A stretch of DNA of 9,847 nucleotides from Euryarchaeota archaeon UBA242 (lineage in GTDB: Archaea; Thermoplasmatota; Poseidoniia; Poseidoniales; Poseidoniaceae): contig DAJY01000121.1 in the NCBI GenBank assembly GCA_002499015.1, forward strand, positions 1 to 9,847, in the 5' to 3' direction. Shown here piece after piece: positions 1 through 7,733 of this stretch (position 1 is the stretch's first letter; the number at the start of each line of letters is the position of its first letter). A program made the translations under genes and the position numbers. The notes below the pieces were generated by a model, which worked only from the letters and a program-made list of their open reading frames with translations, was not told the origin of the DNA and searched no databases.

Positions 1-132
1 TTGAATTGCAAGGTGCTTGAATGGATGTTCTGACGAAACCAGAGTGATAGAGTACCTCTTCAGTGCTGAAAGATTAGAGAACCCTCTGTATTTTTCTTTA
101 CAGTTCAATGGATAACCTCTGGTTTATGCCAC
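1..132. other. Gene-free left edge, 3' flank of the minus-strand operon
   Basis: All six frames close quickly here and no ATG-initiated frame of useful length enters or leaves the window. The region follows the TAA stop of the sugar-nucleotide enzyme at 133-135. A weak hairpin is possible (CTGTA at 86-90 with TACAG at 99-103, T-rich loop). The only T-run lies in its loop on the plus strand, so it is not a convincing terminator for the minus-strand operon. I see nothing else in it. Confidence 0.6.
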
Positions 133-1101
133 TTAAATCAGTGGGTGACGTATCAGGTTTTCCGATATCAGTATCCGTAACCCCTCTTCAATGGATGTTT
201 GCGGTGACCAACCAATGGTTTGGCGTAACAATGAACAGTCGGGGCAACGCCAATCTGGATCACCAGACAACCTGTCAGCAAATTCGATGATTGGGTCAAT
301 ATCGATTACTGTCGCCATCATCTTAGCTAAATCCAAAATCGTGATAGTCTCTTCTGAACCCATGTTCATGACAAGTGGTAATTCGCGGTGATGTTGCATC
401 AATTGTACCAGCCCTTCAATGACATCTCCAATCCAGGTGAAAGTCCTAGATTGGGAACCATCGCCCTCGACCGGTATCGCCAACCCCTGCTGTAGAGCAT
501 TCAAGAAATTAGGAATCACTCTTCCTCGCCCTTGTAAAGTTGGATCCATATTCTCGCCATAGACATTGAACAATCGAATTGCAGTTGAATCCACACCCCG
601 CTCCTTTGCAGAACGGATGATTTCTTCTCCCATCACTTTGGCTGAGCTGTAGGGGCTTTTGTCGGATAGAAGGAGATGGGCCGACGTATGGTCTTCAGCC
701 ATTTTCTTGGACGAGATTGAGTCTCCAGCGTTGCCATAGGTCTCGCTTGAAGAAGTATAGATTAATCGGCAAGAGTTCAACTCCGCTAATTGAACCATTC
801 TTTCGGTACCATGAATATTTGGTCGAATGACTGACATTGGATGTTCTCTGAATAATCTAGGCGCTGCGATGGATGCAAGATGGAAGATTCCATCGATTTT
901 GGGTAGTTGTGACAAATTAAGTTGTTCAATATTGGCTTGGAGAACTTTGACTCCTGGGGTATCCTCTGAAGGCATACTGGTGATGTGATTGTCAACGACG
1001 ATTATGTCGTGTCCAGTTGCAACCAGCTTGGCCACCAAATGTTGCCCGATGAATCCGTCGCCACCCGTGACCAAGTAGGTTTTCTGCACAATTTCATGCA
1101 T
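133..1101 (-). CDS. NAD-dependent sugar-nucleotide epimerase/decarboxylase, UDP-xylose-synthase-like
   Basis: This is a cytoplasmic extended short-chain dehydrogenase/reductase, 322 residues from the Met at 1101. The NAD-binding motif TGGDGFIG is at residues 12-19, a ribose-binding Asp at 37 ends the second strand (VVDN), and the catalytic YxxxK is Y151/K155. The active-site loop reads TSSSETYG (116-123). A Glu in this position is typical of UDP-glucuronate decarboxylases, where GalE-type epimerases have Ala. RTFTWIGDV near 219 and GDPDWRCPD near 280-288 also match the decarboxylase pattern, including the Arg-Pro-Asp region. The likely reaction is UDP-glucuronate to UDP-xylose, which would follow the dehydrogenase encoded upstream; another 4-epimerase or dehydratase remains possible. 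The start at 1101 overlaps the preceding stop by 8 nt and has GGTGG and GGAG just upstream. An in-frame ATG at 1122 would add seven residues. It is the last gene of the operon. Confidence 0.85.
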   Translation of the reverse strand: MHEIVQKTYLVTGGDGFIGQHLVAKLVATGHDIIVVDNHITSMPSEDTPGVKVLQANIEQLNLSQLPKIDGIFHLASIAAPRLFREHPMSVIRPNIHGTERMVQLAELNSCRLIYTSSSETYGNAGDSISSKKMAEDHTSAHLLLSDKSPYSSAKVMGEEIIRSAKERGVDSTAIRLFNVYGENMDPTLQGRGRVIPNFLNALQQGLAIPVEGDGSQSRTFTWIGDVIEGLVQLMQHHRELPLVMNMGSEETITILDLAKMMATVIDIDPIIEFADRLSGDPDWRCPDCSLLRQTIGWSPQTSIEEGLRILISENLIRHPLI

Positions 1102-4100
1102 CTCCTTCCACCTTCCATTCATCGTACGCTAGTTTCCAAGATTCACTGACTGTTTCAGGCGATACATCTAGACCTATTCTCTCAGAACGTTCCATGAATG
1201 TATCACTTAGATAGTGGCCACAAAACCGGCAGTAATCCTTCATCATCTCAAGGAATTGCCATGGATGCTCGGGCATCTCTTTGAATCCATGTCCAAGGTT
1301 CACAATGCGTTCGATTCCACCAGCGATTGCACAATGGAAGTAACCATACGGTGTGAGGCCAATACCCGAATCCTGTGTGATGTAACACCCCTTAGTGAAG
1401 TCTTCACCTCGCCATTGAGGCAAGTCAATGGGTGCTAAGTTGAATGGCTCGAAGTGGCTCGTATCTCTTTCTCGATCGAACTTGAAAGAGTTGTCATACC
1501 GCCACCTCTCGGGAATGCTCATGAGGTTTTTCTGGGTCTTCTTGCTGACACCATTCGTAATCACCTTCAGATCTGTGTTTGGACTATGCTCCATGAACCA
1601 ATCATCGAGCATAGTGACGATTTCAACGAAATTTGGGTGCATCGTGGGTTCTCCGCCTAGAATATGTAATGCTTCCCATTTGATGCCCCTCTCCCCACTC
1701 TCATCGAGGAATTGACGGACCGTGTCGATTGACATATGCTGGCCACTTGGAGCCTGTGCACTTGAGCGACTGCATCCGGCGCAAGTGAGATTGCAGATGT
1801 AAGTGATGTCGATTTCGAGTTTCTTCATGTTCGGGATGTAGGTCGTCGGACGTAGCGGTTCTTCACCGTAGACATCGTGTGTCATGTCGGCGTTGTAGAA
1901 TACAAATTGATGAAGAACCAATTCTTCCACTTTACTGGTTCCGTGGAGACGATTGCCTCTCGCTGAACAAATGATGTTGAACTCATCAATCTCCAATTCG
2001 GATTGATTATTGGAAAGACCGAGCGGATATCGGGCCATGTAGATTGGCGTGATAATTTGGTGATGATTAATATCCAACCGCTTGTTGATGTAGTAAACAG
2101 TATCCTCGTCGAACAGAATTTCCTTCTCGCTGAATGGAATGATCATCGGATTGTCAGCTGTACATATCTCTTGGAGTGAGCGCTCGACGAATTCCTCATT
2201 GATTGGTGCGAATCTTCTGCGAACAAGAGTGAAGCGGCCACCGAATTCCTTGACTAATTCAAGCAACCACTGTTGCTTGCTTGGTGAAGATGAATCATCG
2301 AAAATGACTGCACCCCAATTCTGATCGGTTTGGATCACCAAACTGCGCAACACTGCTCTTGCCCAATGCGGTTTAGGATTCGAAAGTCTAATTGTGAAAA
2401 TTAGATTCTCTGATCGTGAAGGATATATCCAATCCTGCTTTTGTGAAATCAAGTCCCATTCTCCACGTTGTGAATCAGGGATTTTCCCCTGCTCCGTCAG
2501 GTCGAGAGTACGATCGTAGTATTCGAGGTCCTGCTTGAGTACATTCGGTGGATGAATGTAAACCGAACGAGGATCGCCCCCTCTAAGGCAACGCCATTCA
2601 CCACTGTCTTGGAAGGCCTCGATGGAACGATACCAACTGAGTTTCAATTTACCATCGATTAGGGAATTAGGGAATGGACGTTGTTCAAACACCCTCGCGA
2701 GGTCAAACAGCCCGAATCGAACCTCTGGAACGAACTTTCCGTTGTACGACTTGAACTCACCACTCCTTGGTTGTGGGATGTTGAATCCGACACCGAAGAC
2801 CGAATCCATATCCAATGCACCGAGCATCTGAGTGATGACATCATCATCCTCGTTTCGGGCAATCATCACATCCGCATCCATTTGCAATAGATACCTAGTT
2901 TTCACCTGTTCAAATCCCCACAGCTGAGGGAATACAGGAACTCCTTCGCCATTGTGAGTCTCGTCAGACTTTACATCGAACCATCGTTGGTAGAGTGTGG
3001 TGACCTCTTCTTCGTGGTCGCCATAAGGTGATATCAAAACACGGTCGAAGACTCCATCAACTTCCAACTTCTCCGCTACGTCCATCAATTTACCAAGGTT
3101 TCCCGAGGTATATTGGCGAAGGAATTCACCCTCTTTGGGGTCGAGCAGGAGGACTCGCTCACTGAATTGGTCCCAGTGGCAAATCTGCTCGATAATGTGG
3201 TGAGATTGGCGTTCAATCAGATCCGCTTCCATCGCGCAAGATTTCACCATCAGAGTGACATTGTCATGAACTCGGTTGGGTGGTTGAATATCCCTGTGAG
3301 GCTTCTTGAATGCACCTTGATGATAGACATGCTTATGAACTTCTCGATGGTAGAATTGTTCGAATCCCCCGAACTCTCTCATTTTGTCAACATCATTTCG
3401 AAATGACCGAACTGAATTCCGCAGAACATTATCACTACATCCCTGTACAAATATGAGGTACAATTGAGCACACATATCTCGGAAATAGTGTGGTTCAAAG
3501 GGTACAATCCACTTTCCAATATCGACATGGTACAAGTCTCCATCTAACAATCTGAAATTGCTCCGAGTAATATTTTGATAAACAATACCAGACAAAAGGC
3601 ACTCCTCAATAAATCGACTTACTTGAGCAAGTGACACGTCCTCAACTTTGGCAGTCTTCTCGAAGGGATACCTTGCAATCCAGATATCATTCTCCTTGAG
3701 CCATTCAGCTTTTGGCATCAGCGGAGTATGAATTGAACATAACCAATCCACATGTTCGTCATTTAGAATCAGACTATAGAATTGCTTTGATACAATACCA
3801 TTTTCAAGCCATACAATTCCTTCCGAACCCCAACCAAGACAAACCTTTGAATTATTCTCGGGTGGAATACCAGCCCACGAAATCGCTGAATCATAGAGAT
3901 TTATTCTTGAGTAATGATGTGCTCCGTTGTCTCGATTTTCTTGGGTAATACCACCTGAAAGAGTGTACTTAGCATGAACAAACCCAAGTAAAACCTTACC
4001 CTGATTTCTCTGATTAAGCAATAAACTGGCCACTAGCCAATGGTCTTCTGCGCTGCCTACATCAGGATAGACTGCTTTAAATCCAGTTCGGATCCAGAGA

Positions 4101-4699
4101 TTACAAGATGGCAATTCTGCTTCGGGTAATCCAGCAGCCATGCCTTCAAGGCGTGCAAGCACACCTTCCTGTGTCAGGAGAGATTCATCGGCAGGATTGG
4201 TTCTATTCAATACCAAGCCATCAGATTCAAGAGTATTTCCTGCGAGCGCCCAACACACATTTTCGGCACATTGGTCCAACTCGGCAATGATTTCATCGAG
4301 CACACAAGGATGGGCAAGTTCATCATCTGCATCTAATCTAGAGACCCAACTGGATTTTGAGAATTCCGATTTCACAATCTGCAGCGCTAAATTTCGAGCT
4401 TGGGCTACGGAACATGAAGGAACTGTTGCTAAGACTATGCGATTATCAGCAAGTAATGCTTGACAGTGGAGCTTCCATTCTACAGAATCAGTGTCGTCTA
4501 CGATTAACAGACTAAAGCGAGTTGTTCCTGTTTGACCTAAGACCGATTTGATAGCTCGTGACGCCTCTATTCCATTATCATGAACCAGCATCACGACGAT
4601 AACTTGTGCATCAAAAACAAAATCACTGTTCCATGATAGTTGGCAGTCATATAAATCACCAAAAAGGAATCTCTGAACGTTATTATCGGACAAGGTCAT
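1094..4699 (-). CDS. Giant fusion: glycosyltransferase - kinase-like fold - two glycosyltransferase-like domains - radical SAM/SPASM
   Basis: This protein has 1201 residues, numbered from the Met at 4699. Domains in order: (1) family-2 glycosyltransferase, about 30-275, with VDDTD at 67-71, DADD at 123-126 and an ED pair at 218-219; (2) protein-kinase-like fold, about 283-410, with loop GWGSEG (289-294), Lys305, YQNITRSN (374-381) where HRDLKPSN is usual, and DIG (393-395); (3) a glycosyltransferase-like domain, about 480-735, with MDADV at 607-611; (4) another, about 764-880, starting like family 2 (FDDSSS near 800) but with SEKE where a DxD is expected; (5) radical SAM, CxxxCxxC at Cys969/973/976 and GGEPT at 1015-1019, then SPASM-like cysteines at 1105, 1123, 1157 and 1160. 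The chosen start gives an ATGA overlap with the upstream stop, preceded by a G-run; an in-frame ATG at 4714 is the alternative. No signal peptide or membrane segment is visible, so it is probably cytoplasmic. Substrates are unknown. Confidence 0.9.
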   Translation of the reverse strand: MTLSDNNVQRFLFGDLYDCQLSWNSDFVFDAQVIVVMLVHDNGIEASRAIKSVLGQTGTTRFSLLIVDDTDSVEWKLHCQALLADNRIVLATVPSCSVAQARNLALQIVKSEFSKSSWVSRLDADDELAHPCVLDEIIAELDQCAENVCWALAGNTLESDGLVLNRTNPADESLLTQEGVLARLEGMAAGLPEAELPSCNLWIRTGFKAVYPDVGSAEDHWLVASLLLNQRNQGKVLLGFVHAKYTLSGGITQENRDNGAHHYSRINLYDSAISWAGIPPENNSKVCLGWGSEGIVWLENGIVSKQFYSLILNDEHVDWLCSIHTPLMPKAEWLKENDIWIARYPFEKTAKVEDVSLAQVSRFIEECLLSGIVYQNITRSNFRLLDGDLYHVDIGKWIVPFEPHYFRDMCAQLYLIFVQGCSDNVLRNSVRSFRNDVDKMREFGGFEQFYHREVHKHVYHQGAFKKPHRDIQPPNRVHDNVTLMVKSCAMEADLIERQSHHIIEQICHWDQFSERVLLLDPKEGEFLRQYTSGNLGKLMDVAEKLEVDGVFDRVLISPYGDHEEEVTTLYQRWFDVKSDETHNGEGVPVFPQLWGFEQVKTRYLLQMDADVMIARNEDDDVITQMLGALDMDSVFGVGFNIPQPRSGEFKSYNGKFVPEVRFGLFDLARVFEQRPFPNSLIDGKLKLSWYRSIEAFQDSGEWRCLRGGDPRSVYIHPPNVLKQDLEYYDRTLDLTEQGKIPDSQRGEWDLISQKQDWIYPSRSENLIFTIRLSNPKPHWARAVLRSLVIQTDQNWGAVIFDDSSSPSKQQWLLELVKEFGGRFTLVRRRFAPINEEFVERSLQEICTADNPMIIPFSEKEILFDEDTVYYINKRLDINHHQIITPIYMARYPLGLSNNQSELEIDEFNIICSARGNRLHGTSKVEELVLHQFVFYNADMTHDVYGEEPLRPTTYIPNMKKLEIDITYICNLTCAGCSRSSAQAPSGQHMSIDTVRQFLDESGERGIKWEALHILGGEPTMHPNFVEIVTMLDDWFMEHSPNTDLKVITNGVSKKTQKNLMSIPERWRYDNSFKFDRERDTSHFEPFNLAPIDLPQWRGEDFTKGCYITQDSGIGLTPYGYFHCAIAGGIERIVNLGHGFKEMPEHPWQFLEMMKDYCRFCGHYLSDTFMERSERIGLDVSPETVSESWKLAYDEWKVEGDA

Positions 4700-6375
4700 T
4701 GATTTGCCCCCCATTCATCGTAAAGAGACTCCCAGCTTTGAGAAATGAAGCCAGGCGTGTATACTGGCATCAACTCGGGAGTTGTGAATTTCCTAGATTC
4801 GAAACGACCGCACTGGCCGCAGAATTTCTCCAACAAGTCGAGCATGTCATCTTCTTCATCAGGAATGCTTGTTCGGCCGAGATTCCATCCTGCCACTCGA
4901 TCGATGCCACCAGCAATCGCACATGGGTAGTATCCCGTTGGTGTTAGTCCAATACCACATTCTACGATATTGGAACATCCATTGGTGAAATCTGTATGGC
5001 GGTGATGAGTTTCATCCTTTGGAGCCAGGTTGAATGAGTAGAAAAATGGCTGGGTATCACTTGCCTTCATGGTGTTCTCGATGTGGAAGAAAGGCGGGAT
5101 GTGCAGTAACTTTCTTTGCACGTGCCTACCATGCCCATTCGATACAACTTCCATGCGACACTTTGGATATTCAGCTTTGTATCTTGCAAACTCATAGAGT
5201 ACATCCTCAAACTGCGAATGCAGCGTAGGCTCTCCACCCAGAAGCCGAATTCGCTTCCACTCGATTTTTCTGTTAAGTGAATCGTCGATGAATTCAGCAA
5301 TTCGTTCCAAGGATAGTTCAGAATTTTCCGGTGCCTGGCGGCATGAGCGGTTGCAGTCGTGGCATTTCAGATTACATGCATAAGTTAGATCAATCTCAAT
5401 TTTCTCTCTAGTACGGATGAACTGGCGTCCTAGTAAACGAGTCATTCCACGTTTAGTGCGCATTCTCCACCAGCGCTTCCGTATTCCATGAATAGTTCTT
5501 CGTAGGGCAATCTCTCCTTTCGATTTACGACCAACAGGAGCACGTGGAAAACCGGGGTAATCATTAGAAGTGTCAGTAATGGTGAACAACAAAGCATCAA
5601 TGTCAAACAAATTAACTGCTCTATCAATAAATTTGCCTTCATCATTTGCATTCATTCTAGACTTATGTTTGCAATAAAACTGTAGCAACCCTGTATGCTT
5701 TCCTCGGCCCTTTGTCATAGTCAAGGATTCCCTTTCCTTCTCTAGGTGATACAACATTGTTACTTCACCAGTTAGAGCATATTTGAAGTCAGATAGACTA
5801 AGGCAGCGGATTGCCAAATCCCTATCATGAGTGCACAGCAACTCTTCATCAAAGCATCCCGCTTCAAATAACTTTGAAACGCGGGCAAAAGTGTTAGAAC
5901 CCTGCCACCCCGGGTTTTTTGCTATAAAATCACCGATTGAGAGAGAAGAGGGTAAGCGGTCATCAATCAATACGCCATCTAATAGTGTGCGAATTCCACT
6001 GATCACAGCATCATTACCATCCATTTGTGCCTTGCAAATTTCAATGTGATTGGGCAACCATTCATCATCATCATCAATTATTGCAACCCATGAATTAGGA
6101 TAATTATTCTCAATCCATTGTAGTCCATGATTCCAAGTTCCCGCTGCACTTGGTGATTGTTCATTTACTAAGTATTGGCCTTTGGGGAAATCATCATCAA
6201 ATTGTGCTTTGTTTTTATCCCTAGTAGACTTAGATTCAGAATTATCTACAAGCACGACACAATCTACTTTTGATGTTTGATTTTTAATTGATTTAAGCGC
6301 ACGCGCTTTCAACAATTTGGCTCTATTGAATGTGGTCACAAGTGCGATGACAGAGGGGCTAATCAGTGCAGACAT
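4696..6375 (-). CDS. Glycosyltransferase family 2 fused to radical SAM/SPASM domain
   Basis: The protein has 559 residues. The N-terminal half (about 8-260) is a GT-A fold family-2 glycosyltransferase: ALVTTFNRAKLL at 11-22, the nucleotide-sugar/metal motif IIDDDDEWLPNH at 99-110, and a later acidic motif THDRDLAIR at 182-190. A basic linker (about 280-320) leads to a radical SAM domain with CNLKCHDC (Cys334, 338, 341) for the 4Fe-4S cluster that cleaves S-adenosylmethionine and GGEPT at 380-384. The C-terminal region has SPASM/twitch-type cysteines at 467, 473, 485, 519 and 522, probably binding an auxiliary cluster. The radical SAM half is clearly paralogous to the end of the next gene (shared FNLAP, GIGLTP, CAIAGG and YDEW). 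The ATG directly follows the TAA of the upstream gene (TAAATG), with GGAGTGG at 6381-6387 as ribosome site. Its stop overlaps the next start as ATGA. A modified-sugar transfer or glycopeptide-modification role is inference. Confidence 0.9.
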   Translation of the reverse strand: MSALISPSVIALVTTFNRAKLLKARALKSIKNQTSKVDCVVLVDNSESKSTRDKNKAQFDDDFPKGQYLVNEQSPSAAGTWNHGLQWIENNYPNSWVAIIDDDDEWLPNHIEICKAQMDGNDAVISGIRTLLDGVLIDDRLPSSLSIGDFIAKNPGWQGSNTFARVSKLFEAGCFDEELLCTHDRDLAIRCLSLSDFKYALTGEVTMLYHLEKERESLTMTKGRGKHTGLLQFYCKHKSRMNANDEGKFIDRAVNLFDIDALLFTITDTSNDYPGFPRAPVGRKSKGEIALRRTIHGIRKRWWRMRTKRGMTRLLGRQFIRTREKIEIDLTYACNLKCHDCNRSCRQAPENSELSLERIAEFIDDSLNRKIEWKRIRLLGGEPTLHSQFEDVLYEFARYKAEYPKCRMEVVSNGHGRHVQRKLLHIPPFFHIENTMKASDTQPFFYSFNLAPKDETHHRHTDFTNGCSNIVECGIGLTPTGYYPCAIAGGIDRVAGWNLGRTSIPDEEDDMLDLLEKFCGQCGRFESRKFTTPELMPVYTPGFISQSWESLYDEWGANQ

Positions 6376-7731
6376 TTATTCCACTCCTATGATGCGGTAA
6401 TCGGTTACTTTAACCCAATAATGCTTATTATTTACTTCTATTATCTTTCCAACCACCAAACAATTAGTTTGAAAACAATCATCAAGAAAACTTTCATTTT
6501 CACCGAGTGCAAATGAATAATTCCCGCTTTCGTTAACTAGTACAGGGTGATAGTTTGTATATGATTCACATTCTTGTTCCTCAGAATATCCATACTTATC
6601 CGAATATTCATCCCCGCCATAGGAGTGAGATGAGTCATAATTACTCCAACAAGTCACATATCTTGTCGTTTCATTATCTCTATTGCTAGAGTTGAAAGAA
6701 AGGAATGTCAAATAGTCGTGTTCATTGAAGTTAAATGAAGAATCATTCAAATCTACAATATAATGTTCAGAATTATATTGTTGGGAATCATTTTGTTGAG
6801 GGAGAATACCCCATACCAAAACAATGAAAAACAATGAAATAAATAAAGCAAAGAATGTAAAACTTAGGGTTTTTCTGATTATATTTCCCTTTGAATCAAG
6901 GGCTTTTGATAATTTCCCTTTCGGCTGTTGACATGCTACGTGCTTAGCCACATCGTGCGCCCGAGCCACTCTACGTTTTGTCCCAATTTCGAGAACATGC
7001 TGTAATAACCCACCGGGGTGTGATTCATCATAATCTATTGATGCCAAAGCCCTCGTATCTTTGGGTATACACTTTCCATCGAATCCACCCAGCCCCGGTG
7101 TTAGGTGTGCAGAATTTAGGACGCGCCGATCGCGCCAGACAGTTTCCATCACGGGGCGTGGTGAAACGTCATGCAGCAAACACAACCGCTCAATTTCACA
7201 AGTGAATGTCACTTTAGTGGCAATGTAGGCGTTGTGAGCTAGTTTTCCAATCTCTGCTTCCATGTGTTCCATGGGCATACGTGGAACTGATGAATCGACC
7301 CACTCAAACAGAGATAGGGCTTCTTCTACATCTTCGTCATATCCTGAAACGACTAACCGATCAGGATTAGCAAACCATGCCTCAGCATCCCTTTCGCGTA
7401 AAAATTCTGGCATGTATACTAGGCGAAGTTTTGGGTGGCTGGCAACTAAATTCTCCATAGTGCCAACATTGAGAGTACTTTTGTAGATGACAAGTCCTTT
7501 GTATGAACTCTCGTCAAGACGTGTTGCAACTTCTTGGACTGGCCCCATATTCAGATTCTTACGATTTTTGGATAAGTCTGTGGGAACGCAAACTAATACT
7601 ATATTGGTCTGAAGTATTGTATCCCATTCGCCGCGCCCATCAATATCGTAACCCACCACAGTATGGTGTGCTTCCATTCCTTTCAATACTGCATTCCCTA
7701 CAGAGCCTAGGCCAATTATTCCAACATCCAA
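6376..7731 (-). CDS. Short UDP-glucose/GDP-mannose dehydrogenase-like enzyme fused to a membrane anchor and secreted tail
   Basis: The protein has 451 residues from a TTG start. Residues 1-265 match the NAD-binding and central domains of the UDP-glucose/GDP-mannose dehydrogenase family: GLGSVG at 7-12, the conserved Lys173 in NAYIATK, and the catalytic Cys221 in GFDGKCIPKDT. In this family a sugar C6 alcohol is oxidised to the acid with NAD. The usual C-terminal UDP-binding domain (about 100 residues) is absent. Instead, after a basic stretch (271-287), there is one hydrophobic segment at 288-310 and a polar, acidic tail of about 140 residues with four cysteines (361, 388, 419, 424) and seven N-X-S/T sequons (Asn314, 329, 347, 353, 400, 404, 412). 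Positive charges before the segment predict enzyme inside, tail outside. Base composition falls sharply in the tail. The start lies 2 nt after the upstream stop with AGGAGAGG at 7739-7746. Substrate and activity without the third domain are uncertain. Confidence 0.85.
   Translation of the reverse strand: MDVGIIGLGSVGNAVLKGMEAHHTVVGYDIDGRGEWDTILQTNIVLVCVPTDLSKNRKNLNMGPVQEVATRLDESSYKGLVIYKSTLNVGTMENLVASHPKLRLVYMPEFLRERDAEAWFANPDRLVVSGYDEDVEEALSLFEWVDSSVPRMPMEHMEAEIGKLAHNAYIATKVTFTCEIERLCLLHDVSPRPVMETVWRDRRVLNSAHLTPGLGGFDGKCIPKDTRALASIDYDESHPGGLLQHVLEIGTKRRVARAHDVAKHVACQQPKGKLSKALDSKGNIIRKTLSFTFFALFISLFFIVLVWGILPQQNDSQQYNSEHYIVDLNDSSFNFNEHDYLTFLSFNSSNRDNETTRYVTCWSNYDSSHSYGGDEYSDKYGYSEEQECESYTNYHPVLVNESGNYSFALGENESFLDDCFQTNCLVVGKIIEVNNKHYWVKVTDYRIIGVE
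6381..6387 (-). promoter_or_regulatory. Shine-Dalgarno site for the glycosyltransferase-radical SAM gene
   Basis: GGAGTGG on the minus strand lies 5 nt upstream of the ATG at 6375 and within the last codons of the dehydrogenase fusion, whose TAA stop abuts the start. The arrangement indicates translational coupling. Confidence 0.6.
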
Positions 7732-7733
7732 CT

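Noticed and set aside
86..103. Hairpin CTGTA...TACAG as the operon terminator
   Set aside because: The stem is only 5 bp and no T-run follows on the minus strand.
4606..4947. Plus-strand open frame of 113 codons
   Set aside because: It lies antisense across the junction of two well-supported minus-strand genes and shows no recognisable motif; the same holds for the plus-strand frames at 4140-4463, 3113-3406 and 1428-1715.
6376..6936. The secreted tail as a separate gene
   Set aside because: There is no stop codon at the junction and no in-frame ATG between the catalytic domain and the stop, so a fusion is the simplest reading.
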